This document shows, piece after piece, positions 14,582 to 21,982 of a stretch of 25,923 nucleotides of DNA (its first letter is position 1; each line of letters starts with the position of its first letter). Made by a program: the position numbers and the translations under genes. The notes beneath the pieces were generated by a model. It ran no database searches and had not been told where the DNA came from. It was given only the letters and a program-made list of their open reading frames with translations. The stretch is taken from positions 1 through 25,923 of the IMG/VR virus record IMGVR_UViG_3300031963_000830; one strand, given 5' to 3'. Origin of the DNA: a virus.

Positions 14582-15283
14582 TTATTTATCAGGTATAATA
14601 TCTTTATTTAAATCAATATTTTCTTTTGCCAAAAAGAATGAGGTTCCACTATTTATAAAATTTATAATTGTATCGGTGATTGGTTTTAATAGTTCGATTA
14701 AAATAAAAACACCACCAACTATCTTAGTTATTAACCCAAAATAACTATTAATATTTGTTAAGCTATTAATTATTTCACCAATAACTACAACACCTAAAAA
14801 TTTTAATGCAAAATTTCTTATTTTTTCAATACCACCCTTTTTACTAGCTAATTCATCTATATATTTTTTTAAATATAATACTATTGAGCCAACAACTGAG
14901 CCTACTAAAAATTTTATTTTATCACTATATGAGCCATTTTCAATTTTAGATATTAAAGCTTCAATTTTTCCTTTTACATCTACCAATTTTAACTTTATTA
15001 ATTTATCATATAAATCTTTTAAAGTTGTTCTTTTAAATACTGTGAAAAAATAATCACTAGTTGTTTTGGCTAATTTTTCATCTGCTGATACTTTACCAAA
15101 TACATATGCCAAATCTTTAGCGTTACTAATTGTTTCAACACCTTTATTCCAGGCATTACCAACCATAGCTTTGGCTGATGATAAGAAGTTTTCAATAATA
15201 AGTGATTCATTCAATAATTGATTATTGTGGTGTTCATGTTCTGTTAGTGCTAACCTAACTTTATATTTTATTTCACTTTTCAT
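14582..15283 (-). CDS. Hydrophobic virion-associated candidate, multiple membrane segments
   Basis: A 233-residue unknown protein. The N-terminal 40 residues are His/Asn/Glu-rich and contain L-T-E (13-15), L-N-E (24-26) and I-I-E (29-31), possible prohead-protease sites. A helical region (40-120) follows, then at least three hydrophobic stretches: KFLVGSVVGSIVLYL (about 124-138), ALKFLGVVVIGEIINSL (about 154-170) and LITKIVGGVFILIELL (about 179-194). This suggests a membrane-inserting protein, possibly carried in the virion. Its start overlaps the stop of the upstream structural gene (TAATG), indicating coupled translation, and it is the last gene before a strong terminator. A holin-like or ejection-channel role is possible but unproven. 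Confidence 0.82.
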   Translation of the reverse strand: MKSEIKYKVRLALTEHEHHNNQLLNESLIIENFLSSAKAMVGNAWNKGVETISNAKDLAYVFGKVSADEKLAKTTSDYFFTVFKRTTLKDLYDKLIKLKLVDVKGKIEALISKIENGSYSDKIKFLVGSVVGSIVLYLKKYIDELASKKGGIEKIRNFALKFLGVVVIGEIINSLTNINSYFGLITKIVGGVFILIELLKPITDTIINFINSGTSFFLAKENIDLNKDIIPDK

Positions 15284-16695
15284 TATTGACTTATTCTTAA
15301 TTCTGATTGAGATACGATATCGAATTTTAATACTTCTTTATTTGTTGACACTTCTAAATTAGATTCATATTTAACATCTAAATAATAAGTATTAGGTATT
15401 AAACTGGAGGTATCTAGTAAAAAGTAATTATTAGTTGCGGTCATTTCAACATCTTGATAATCAATTACAGTATATTCGTTTTTACCTTCTCTAACGTATA
15501 ATCTATACTGTAAGCTATCAACTCTTTGAGTTTGATTAACAGTATATGGTATTCTTGTGCTTATTAATACCTTTCTAATATCACCTCTTTTAATTTTTTC
15601 ATTGTGATTTATACCAGAAATATTAAATCCAACTCTTTTTGGTAAATCATCAGCATCACCAATGTTGTAATATTCCATAGAGTCTCTTAAAGGTATTGAT
15701 AATTCAATTGCTGGTCTTTGCACACCATTTATAACAATATCATCCCACACATCATTAATAATGACTCCAGGCTCATTATTTCCACCAGTTGGTACTATTA
15801 TATCAATATAATAAACTCCTTTTGTGCAATGCACAATTTGACTTTGAGTATAAGATGATATAATCAAGCCACAATTATCATATACGTTAACTATTGGAAT
15901 ATCATCTAAGTTTGTTGGTCTACCGTTTATATTAACATAAAGATATATTCTATTATATTTATCTAAATAAAAATCATTTCTATCATCACTTATGTGACAT
16001 GAGTAAGTTGTTTCAATAAATGGTTCATAAAACGTTTGTGTATGTCTGGTAAAGAAACCAACATATTGGTAATCAAAGGTATTTAATTCTTCTAATGTTC
16101 TAGGAAATGCAATCCCTAATCCGTAGTTAGTTTCACCAGTTAAATATGCGTTAACAACATCTGTAACATCAATTTCCATTGATTCATTACCTTGTTCAAA
16201 ATGTTGTGTTCCAACAATTATATTTGATGGTGAGCCAGAATATACACCATTACCATTAAACCAGGACACATTTGTTTGAGCTTCAAACCAGTTTGACGGG
16301 CATATTGAAGTTACTATTGTATCACCATCAACAACACAGTCTAAATAATCATAACCAACACCCTCATCCCATTCCTGGTCTATTTTAAATAAAATTAAAT
16401 CAAATGAGCAAGCACGTTGTTTACCATCACATGTGTGTTTACCCAATAATTGTTCATCGAAAGCTCCAGTGTTGGTCATTCTAAGTGTGTGTCTCATTAA
16501 CCCAAGATTTGGGAATGTTCCACCACTATATAAATCTCTTAATCTAGTTTCATCAAAATGAAATAAAAATCTAGAATAATTTCTATTAACTTCATTACCA
16601 CCATAGAACAATTCTGTCACTGGGTTTCTAGCAGTGTTTAATGTACTATTATAAATTATTGTATTATTTCTATCGAAATACGTCCTTACTACCAT
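15283..16695 (-). CDS. Beta-rich structural protein with DNRLRE-like N-terminal domain
   Basis: A 470-residue protein. The first half (about 1-235) resembles a DNRLRE/jelly-roll module: SRFLFHFDETRLRDL (41-55), a LRMTNTG strand, WDEGVGYDYLDC (about 109-120), and near 180-210 IDVTDVVNAYLTGETNYGLGIAF followed by the closing strand FYEPFIETTY. The second half is all-beta, with Tyr/Asn/Asp-rich repeats resembling immunoglobulin-like or carbohydrate-binding sandwiches. It is most likely a baseplate, tail-fibre or virion-surface component. A candidate late promoter lies 12 bases upstream. The membrane-type protein gene overlaps its stop. The fold resemblance is moderate; the virion role is inferred from composition and place. 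Confidence 0.85.
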   Translation of the reverse strand: MVVRTYFDRNNTIIYNSTLNTARNPVTELFYGGNEVNRNYSRFLFHFDETRLRDLYSGGTFPNLGLMRHTLRMTNTGAFDEQLLGKHTCDGKQRACSFDLILFKIDQEWDEGVGYDYLDCVVDGDTIVTSICPSNWFEAQTNVSWFNGNGVYSGSPSNIIVGTQHFEQGNESMEIDVTDVVNAYLTGETNYGLGIAFPRTLEELNTFDYQYVGFFTRHTQTFYEPFIETTYSCHISDDRNDFYLDKYNRIYLYVNINGRPTNLDDIPIVNVYDNCGLIISSYTQSQIVHCTKGVYYIDIIVPTGGNNEPGVIINDVWDDIVINGVQRPAIELSIPLRDSMEYYNIGDADDLPKRVGFNISGINHNEKIKRGDIRKVLISTRIPYTVNQTQRVDSLQYRLYVREGKNEYTVIDYQDVEMTATNNYFLLDTSSLIPNTYYLDVKYESNLEVSTNKEVLKFDIVSQSELRISQ

Positions 16696-16707
16696 TTCTT
16701 TTTTATT

Positions 16708-16715
16708 AATAAATA
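16708..16715 (-). promoter_or_regulatory. Candidate late promoter (TATTTATT box)
   Basis: On the minus strand TATTTATT precedes the ATG at 16695 by 12 bases, the same box and spacing class as the rightward examples. Confidence 0.5.
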
Positions 16716-16755
16716 TCTAAGAATATTAATTAATTATCTAAGAATATTAATTAAT
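16714..16755. repeat. Exact 21-bp tandem duplication
   Basis: Two head-to-tail 21-bp copies (16714-16734 and 16735-16755), each beginning TATCTAAGAATATT. The right copy contains the last codons and the stop of the OB-fold baseplate gene; the left copy is intergenic and abuts the TATTTATT box. It looks like a recent slippage or duplication event. Confidence 0.95.
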
Positions 16756-17832
16756 ACGTATATTTTTGGATAGCATTTTGTTTTCTAATTCAGCAGCTTT
16801 TATACCAAAAGCCGAAACGGAACTACCAACATTAATATTGTCTGTTGGGGGTGCCATACCGTAAGCATTATGTATGTGACTTTGGAATGCCTGTCTTAGT
16901 GCGATTAAATATTCTAATAATACGTCACCAAAGACCATTGGATGTGCGGTAGTTAATATTGTATTAAGTTCGTCATCGGTAATGTATGGGGTTTTATTGT
17001 TAATTAAATCCCTATTTGTTAAATCAAATGTTGGACTGCCGTTGTATGTTAATAAATTAATTTTATCCGCAACAATATTATTTACACTAATTTTTTTAGA
17101 TTTACTTGGTGACCCAATTCCACTTATAGCGACTATTGCATTATTTACTTGGTCGGTATAATTAAAACCATTTTTAACTTGTATATAAGCTGGATTTATA
17201 TTATTAAATTTTTTACTATCGTTCTCAACAAACTTACCAGCACGTATTAATACTTCACTATCTCTAAATACGATATCAGCATTATTTCTACCATTTATAA
17301 CAAATGTATTTTCGTTATCGTATTCAGTATAAATACCCTTAGTTTCTTCGTTTTTTGTTGGGTTAGTTAAGTTATTATAATAACCAGAACTTAAATTTGT
17401 AGTTGCACCAGCTAATAATGTTTGTTTGTTTATTAGGGTTATATCTGATGTTATTGGACCAATATAATATCTATCACTATACCTATCTTCTGGGCTAGTC
17501 ATAAACAGTAGAACCATTTCATTTTTTTTGGGTATTGGTGCTCCAAATTTTGGTATTAGAGGATAGCAGTTTGGTAATTGATTATCATTATCTATTGGCG
17601 TATCAAAATTATTACCAGATATTCTACATTTAACAATATATGGGTCAATATTGAATGCTTCATCCCTAAATTTTTGATTAGGGTCAGTTTGTGTTACTGG
17701 TATTTGTACAATTTTATTATCAACATCTTTTGATGCTACAACAACTTGACCTAATTGTATAGATTTAAAGTATGAATTTGCGCCACCAAAAAACGAACCT
17801 TCACCAGTTACATATTTACCATCTATACTCAT
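16747..17832 (-). CDS. Baseplate/tail-spike-like protein with OB-fold
   Basis: A 361-residue protein. Residues about 20-130 look like the OB-fold found in gp5/VgrG-type hub and spike proteins: YFKSIQLGQVVVASKDV, then YIVKCRISGNN, NCYPLIPKFGAPIPKKNEMVLLFM and RYYIGPITSD. The middle (about 180-280) has short Asn/Asp-rich beta stretches (FVINGRNNADIVFRDSEVLIRAG) that could form a beta-prism or beta-helix. The C-terminal part has a helix, DVLLEYLIALRQAFQSHIHNAYGMAPP, with a His-rich turn as seen at the ends of some baseplate spike proteins. No lysozyme domain is fused. Start ATG overlaps the stop of the small upstream gene (ATGA). The baseplate call is supported by fold pattern and context, not certain. 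Confidence 0.82.
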   Translation of the reverse strand: MSIDGKYVTGEGSFFGGANSYFKSIQLGQVVVASKDVDNKIVQIPVTQTDPNQKFRDEAFNIDPYIVKCRISGNNFDTPIDNDNQLPNCYPLIPKFGAPIPKKNEMVLLFMTSPEDRYSDRYYIGPITSDITLINKQTLLAGATTNLSSGYYNNLTNPTKNEETKGIYTEYDNENTFVINGRNNADIVFRDSEVLIRAGKFVENDSKKFNNINPAYIQVKNGFNYTDQVNNAIVAISGIGSPSKSKKISVNNIVADKINLLTYNGSPTFDLTNRDLINNKTPYITDDELNTILTTAHPMVFGDVLLEYLIALRQAFQSHIHNAYGMAPPTDNINVGSSVSAFGIKAAELENKMLSKNIRIN

Positions 17833-18011
17833 TTCTTACCTTTCATTCTTTCAGTAATAACTGAAGAAGCTTCTATAAAAATCTTCTCAATTTCAGTTAG
17901 TTTATCAAATTCTTTAACTGTTTTTAATTTTTGAGCATCATAATCCATTTGCAATTGTTTTAATGCAATTACAATTTCATCATTGGTTTTATCTTCCCAT
18001 TCACTTTTCAT
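17829..18011 (-). CDS. Small coiled-coil protein
   Basis: A 60-residue, highly charged, all-helical protein (MKSEWEDKTNDEIVIALKQL onwards) with heptad-like spacing of Ile/Leu/Phe. Family not recognised. It overlaps the following baseplate gene by 4 bases (ATGA) and starts 3 bases after the preceding stop, so it is tightly coupled in the operon. Possibly a chaperone or small tail component; no function can be assigned. Confidence 0.75.
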   Translation of the reverse strand: MKSEWEDKTNDEIVIALKQLQMDYDAQKLKTVKEFDKLTEIEKIFIEASSVITERMKGKK

Positions 18012-18014
18012 AAT

Positions 18015-18467
18015 TTATTGTATTACCCCGTCTGTTATCGCTGGTAATATATTTGAACCGTTTGTTACAAATGGTCCACCAGCATTAGCTCCAGTCCCTT
18101 GAAATAATATTGAACCTGGTGGTATTACGGTTGTCACCTTTGCATTTTGTTGTATATGTGATACCATTTCTTGACATTGTACTAACATAGCCGCAGCCGT
18201 TTTATTTGGCCCATCAGCAAAGATATCACCCATTGGTATACCAGCTTCAGATTCCATCCTAGATATTATGTTTGCAGCTAAATTTCTACCACTCATACCT
18301 GGTTTTAATTTGGCTCCAGCCAATAATAAAAAAGGTGGTATTTCTGGTGCTGGTTTTTGACCCAAATTAAATACCCCTAATAATAAATTTAATATTTTAG
18401 TTATAGAAGTCAAGCCTTTGGTTGCTTCTGGTATATTTTTTTGTGTTGATTTACAATCTTGTGCCAT
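18015..18467 (-). CDS. Unknown small tail-cluster protein
   Basis: A 150-residue protein of no recognised family. The N-terminal helix has a hydrophobic patch (ITKILNLLLGVFNLG, 22-36), followed by a Pro-rich segment (38-46), an Ala/Met-rich helical middle (60-110) and a Gly/Pro/Asn-rich C-terminus (113-150) typical of exposed structural proteins. There is no signal peptide. It lies between the UAG-interrupted structural gene and the small coiled-coil gene in one tight operon. A tail or baseplate role is contextual inference. Confidence 0.8.
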   Translation of the reverse strand: MAQDCKSTQKNIPEATKGLTSITKILNLLLGVFNLGQKPAPEIPPFLLLAGAKLKPGMSGRNLAANIISRMESEAGIPMGDIFADGPNKTAAAMLVQCQEMVSHIQQNAKVTTVIPPGSILFQGTGANAGGPFVTNGSNILPAITDGVIQ

Positions 18468-18479
18468 GATTATTAAATT

Positions 18480-19466
18480 TTAAACTGCGACATATGATAT
18501 ATTTTGTATCTGTCTTATTATTTCTGGTGGTGTACCAATTAAGCTCAAAATTTGGGCTATATAATTTTTACCCCTTTCTATTTCATCTTGTGCAAATTTT
18601 TGTGATAATTTTTTACTAAGAAATTTTATAATTAAAGTTAATAGTAATTTTATAACTAGTTCTAATATTGTTTTAGATAAAGACTTTATTAAGTTTTTAT
18701 TTTTCTTAATAAAATCAATTGGACCATCATATGTTTCATTTTGACCATATAATATTTGGTAGTTTATCGCATAAACACTAATTAATTTTGGTGACATAAC
18801 GATGGTCATTATACCTTTAGCTAAAGATTTAACAAGCTCTAATAAAAAATTATTTTTTACTGTATTTTTATCCTCTGATGTTTCATTTTGTGCTTGTAAA
18901 TCAGCTAATGTATTTAATGCATTTTTAATTGATGTGTGTTGTTGTTCTAATATTGGTATTGGTGATGTTGTGTTTGATGTTGCATCTGAAAAATTTTGTG
19001 TTGTTTGTAATAATGAATCTATTGGTACTGAAACTTCCCTATTATCATAGGTATCAATAATACCCACACCATTTTTTCTATTATTAGCTTTTTCATTTAT
19101 TTTTATTAATTGTTCATTTGAAAAGCTAAAAAAACTATCATCAATTGCTTCACCATCATCTGAATTTAATATACAATTCAAACATTCTTTTATTTCTTCT
19201 TCTTTTTGTAGCTGACTTTTACTTTTGTTAATTTTAGATGATATTGTACCAAATAAATCATCAACTAATAAATTTAATATTTTATCAGAGCTTAAAGTAT
19301 CTGGTGACCCAAATAAACTAATACTATCGATTAGATTAACATTAAACTCATATAATGTTTTATTATCATAATTAGCATTAGAATTAAATTTAATAACATT
19401 GTTTTCCGTTGTACCAACAGGGCTAAATTTAATGTCTAATATTGGTTGTGTTGTTGTTGATGTGCC
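18480..19466 (-). CDS. C-terminal part of a structural protein, in frame beyond a UAG codon
   Basis: This 328-codon open frame follows the UAG at 19469-19467 in exactly the frame of the upstream gene. It contains no ATG for roughly its first 210 residues, so it is not a normal separate gene; the only candidate start seen is a TTG at 19181. The peptide after the stop (GTSTTTQPILDIKFSPVG ...) continues as well-formed protein to TAA at 18480. Features: beta-like segment (residues 8-60 of this part), a helical charged stretch, then two hydrophobic helices (LLELVKSLAKGIMTIVMSP and ILELVIKLLLTLIIKFL). With the upstream part it would make a 500-codon protein. Expression by stop-codon readthrough, suppression, or not at all remains open. 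Confidence 0.75.
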   Translation of the reverse strand, partial: GTSTTTQPILDIKFSPVGTTENNVIKFNSNANYDNKTLYEFNVNLIDSISLFGSPDTLSSDKILNLLVDDLFGTISSKINKSKSQLQKEEEIKECLNCILNSDDGEAIDDSFFSFSNEQLIKINEKANNRKNGVGIIDTYDNREVSVPIDSLLQTTQNFSDATSNTTSPIPILEQQHTSIKNALNTLADLQAQNETSEDKNTVKNNFLLELVKSLAKGIMTIVMSPKLISVYAINYQILYGQNETYDGPIDFIKKNKNLIKSLSKTILELVIKLLLTLIIKFLSKKLSQKFAQDEIERGKNYIAQILSLIGTPPEIIRQIQNISYVAV

Positions 19467-19982
19467 CTATGTACTAATTGAACCACCGTTTGGTGTGTAG
19501 TCTGATTTGTTTTGTGTTATATTTGAAAATAAAAAAGTATTAAAATCCTTACTGTTTACACCAGCTTGGTAATCTTCGTAGATTAACGCTCCGTATGGAC
19601 TCTCTGGGTCTACTTTAGTTATACCAAAGAAGTCAACATCAGATATATTTAAAACAACCCCAGCACCACCACTTCTAAACCAAGCTGGTATTGATGGGTT
19701 TACTGAACAACTGCATAGTTGTTTTATTTCTTTCTTTAAATCCTTTTTAATTGCTGATTCTATTTCTGGTAACTTTCTGGTTAAGAAATCCGATAAATTG
19801 TCTATCATCTCCTTATAACCAACCAACGATTTAGTTAAGTCCATTAAAAAGCCAACAGAATCACCGCTACCATTAATTGATGAAAATGAGTTTGTCTTTT
19901 TTAATTTAGGCAAACCTTCATTAATGGTGTTCAACGATGCAACATCGGCCATTATTTTATTTTTCTTATCTAATATTGACAT
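19467..19982 (-). CDS. Tail/baseplate-like structural protein, N-terminal part ending at UAG
   Basis: A 171-residue product if UAG terminates. Helical N-terminus (1-90, MSILDKKNKIMADVASL ... LTRKLPEIESAIKKDLKKEI), then CSCSVNPSIPAWF and a mixed region ending YTPNGGSIST before UAG. The local context is ACA-UAG-GGC. The frame continues open for 328 codons with matching composition and no nearby ATG, so the natural protein is probably 500 codons long. The start ATG lies 2 bases after the preceding stop. I do not recognise a named family; a structural role follows from its position in the cluster. UAG is used as an apparently genuine stop by two other genes here, so general reassignment is unlikely. 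Confidence 0.82.
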   Translation of the reverse strand: MSILDKKNKIMADVASLNTINEGLPKLKKTNSFSSINGSGDSVGFLMDLTKSLVGYKEMIDNLSDFLTRKLPEIESAIKKDLKKEIKQLCSCSVNPSIPAWFRSGGAGVVLNISDVDFFGITKVDPESPYGALIYEDYQAGVNSKDFNTFLFSNITQNKSDYTPNGGSIST

Positions 19983-19984
19983 TA

Positions 19985-20368
19985 TTAGTTGTTTTCAGAT
20001 TCTTTATTTGGACCATTCTTAATCATTTCCCTAACCTTTGCAAAATCATCTAAAGATACTGAACCGTTACTTCTTTCTTGTATTGCAGTTGAGGCATCTC
20101 CATTATGTTTTATTATGTCATTTTGCAATTTAGCAATTTCTAATTTTATTTTTATCGCTGAGTCTTTTACCTTTAAAGCATCAACTTTACCTTTTGCTAT
20201 TTTTGTCAAATCATCAACATCCACTGGGTTTGCTGAATTAACCATTTCATTAATAGTTTTTTGAGCATCATTGATTTGCGCACAGGCATCATTATACGCT
20301 TCTTGACATAATCCTTCAAGGCTGTCAACATTATTAATTTTAACGTCTTGCTTTTTCTTCCTAGGCAT
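19985..20368 (-). CDS. Small helical/coiled-coil protein
   Basis: A 127-residue protein. The frame could begin at 20434, but those 22 extra codons run back through a terminator stem and a promoter-like box; the ATG at 20368 (MPRKKKQDV) is the better start. The N-terminus is very basic, then the protein is almost all helix with heptad-like repeats (about 20-105) and ends in an acidic Asn-rich tail. It has no membrane segment. It is the first gene of the leftward tail unit, behind a terminator and a TATTTATA box. A small terminase-like or tail chaperone role could be imagined, but nothing in the sequence proves either. Confidence 0.8.
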   Translation of the reverse strand: MPRKKKQDVKINNVDSLEGLCQEAYNDACAQINDAQKTINEMVNSANPVDVDDLTKIAKGKVDALKVKDSAIKIKLEIAKLQNDIIKHNGDASTAIQERSNGSVSLDDFAKVREMIKNGPNKESENN

Positions 20369-20400
20369 CTTAATATAAATTAATTTTAATTTGTTATATC

Positions 20401-20408
20401 TATAAATA
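20401..20408 (-). promoter_or_regulatory. Candidate late promoter (TATTTATA box) for the leftward tail unit
   Basis: On the minus strand TATTTATA follows immediately after the terminator of the sigma factor gene, 32 bases ahead of the ATG at 20368. Same orientation relative to its gene as the other boxes. Confidence 0.55.
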
Positions 20409-20411
20409 CAC

Positions 20412-20443
20412 AAAAAACGGATTTTTTTATTCAAATCCGTTTT
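20412..20443 (-). terminator. Terminator overlapping the sigma factor stop codon
   Basis: An 11-bp perfect stem: 20433-20443 pairs with 20414-20424, core AAACGGATTT/AAATCCGTTT, with an 8-nt loop. On the minus strand a short T run follows. The last sense codons of the gp55-like gene lie in the 5' arm and its TAA stop (20429-20427) lies in the loop. Confidence 0.85.
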
Positions 20444-21176
20444 CTAGCCCATCCATTTTTAAAATAGAATATATGTCTTTGTATTTTTTCATAGATGACC
20501 TTATATCTTTAGTTGATAAATTGGTATAGTTTCGCATTGTTTCTAAAACTGAATTTTTATTAAATTTAGGTCCACCATTCATAATGTCTAATGTTTTTTC
20601 CCAATTTTCTAATATATCAATTAATGCGTAACCAACCTTTATTTCATTATCATTCAACCTTTTTTTAGGTGGAAGGTTATCATTGTTATCAATTTCTACT
20701 TTTATATTATTAGTTAAATTAAATATAAATTTATCTAATGTGAAATCTTTATCTTCTATTTCATATTGTAAATCTTCCCTACCATCTAAATATGATTGAG
20801 TTAAATCTTCATATGAATATAATTGTTTTAGAGAACCATCATCCTTTATTAGTAGCCCTAAAATATAATGTTTACAAATTGTTCCATAGTAAGAATATGC
20901 TTTTTTACCAGAATCTTTATCAAACTTATCCGCTTTTGTTATCAAGAAGGAAAGAGTGTCTGAATGTAAATCTTCAAATGAGACACCCTTTCTATATAAT
21001 TTATACCTTCTGATTATCGATTCAATCATTTTATCAAATGGTTTTCTTAACCATTGATTGTAGATTGCATTCCTTTCTATTTCATCGTTACATTCTAAAA
21101 ATCTAACTACAGCTGCTTCTTCTTCTGGGCCAAAATATAAATCATTCGTTCTTTTTCGCCCCCTTTGTTTAGCCAT
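20427..21176 (-). CDS. Late-transcription sigma factor (T4 gp55-like)
   Basis: A 249-residue sigma-family protein expected to direct host RNA polymerase to phage late promoters. The conserved core is region 2-like: MIESIIRRYKLYRKGVSFEDLHSDTLSFL (50-78), KADKFDKDSGKKAYSYYGTICKHYILGLL (81-109), with the aromatic YSYYGTICKHY stretch corresponding to sigma regions 2.3-2.4. No region 4 domain is apparent, as in gp55, which leaves upstream contacts to a partner such as gp33. It is longer than T4 gp55 (185), with a charged C-terminal region. The N-terminus is very basic. It ends inside a terminator and lies between glycosyltransferase and tail genes. Confidence 0.9.
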   Translation of the reverse strand: MAKQRGRKRTNDLYFGPEEEAAVVRFLECNDEIERNAIYNQWLRKPFDKMIESIIRRYKLYRKGVSFEDLHSDTLSFLITKADKFDKDSGKKAYSYYGTICKHYILGLLIKDDGSLKQLYSYEDLTQSYLDGREDLQYEIEDKDFTLDKFIFNLTNNIKVEIDNNDNLPPKKRLNDNEIKVGYALIDILENWEKTLDIMNGGPKFNKNSVLETMRNYTNLSTKDIRSSMKKYKDIYSILKMDGLENGFE

Positions 21177-21185
21177 AATTAAATA

Positions 21186-21971
21186 TTATTCTGTATAACT
21201 TATCTCTCTATCCTGTTCGTGATAAAATTCAGATTTAGCTTTATTTAACCACCAATTGGCTTCAACTGGGTTCATGGATTCTCTGTAATTATGGAACAAT
21301 GAGCCAGTTCTTTGGTTAACATGTTTGTAACCAAATCTAGGTATTGTCATAATTCTTGCTGATTTGTAAGACATTCTCAATAAGAATTCATAAATAAATG
21401 TTAATTTAATATTTGATTTAAAACCACCATATGATTGGTATAATTCTTTTTTCATAACAATACCATCAATATTAAAGTTTTGATATGTTAATAATGCATC
21501 TTTATCTAGGTATCCTAATTCTTCTGAAAAACTATTTGCCCAAACTGCTTCGTTTGTAAAACCAATAAATGAACCATTTTCATCAACATCAACAATAATT
21601 GGCATGAAGATATCCACATCTGTGTGTGCTTCGATATATGTTTCAACTGATTTAAACCATATTTTAGAATACTCATCATCATATTCTAAGATACTGAACC
21701 ATTCAGTATCACATTTATCAACACCGAAATTCATTTGCGATGCGAAATCAGTATTACCATCGTTTTCAACAACGGTTACTAAATCTTTAATTGAATCGTA
21801 ATCATATCCTTTTGCAAAATCAAAAGCATCACTAGCTTTTGGTACTACAACCATAACTTTACCAGGTTTAACAACTTGGTCATGTATGCTTTTGATTGCA
21901 TTTGCAAATAATGGTTTTGTATTATCATTAATATCATGTAATGGAATAATTACTGTTACATTTTTACTCAT
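21186..21971 (-). CDS. GT-A type (GT2-like) glycosyltransferase
   Basis: A 261-residue glycosyltransferase. It opens with the typical nucleotide-sugar-binding strand VTVIIPLHD (5-13) and a following AIKSIHDQ helix. The mid-domain carries DFASQMNFGVD (75-85) and the acidic motif EYDDEY (96-101) in the DxD position for metal and sugar-nucleotide binding. Later GIVMKKELYQSYGGF (about 171-185) resembles the acceptor-side segment of GT2 enzymes. It transfers a sugar to an unknown acceptor: phage DNA base, virion protein or cell-surface glycan. No signal peptide or membrane segment, so cytoplasmic. It lies 11 bases behind the GT-B gene. Confidence 0.88.
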   Translation of the reverse strand: MSKNVTVIIPLHDINDNTKPLFANAIKSIHDQVVKPGKVMVVVPKASDAFDFAKGYDYDSIKDLVTVVENDGNTDFASQMNFGVDKCDTEWFSILEYDDEYSKIWFKSVETYIEAHTDVDIFMPIIVDVDENGSFIGFTNEAVWANSFSEELGYLDKDALLTYQNFNIDGIVMKKELYQSYGGFKSNIKLTFIYEFLLRMSYKSARIMTIPRFGYKHVNQRTGSLFHNYRESMNPVEANWWLNKAKSEFYHEQDREISYTE

Positions 21972-21982
21972 AATTAATTTTT

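Noticed and set aside
20369-20434. 22-codon N-terminal extension of the coiled-coil protein
   Set aside because: It runs through the terminator stem and the TATTTATA box; the ATG at 20368 is adequate.
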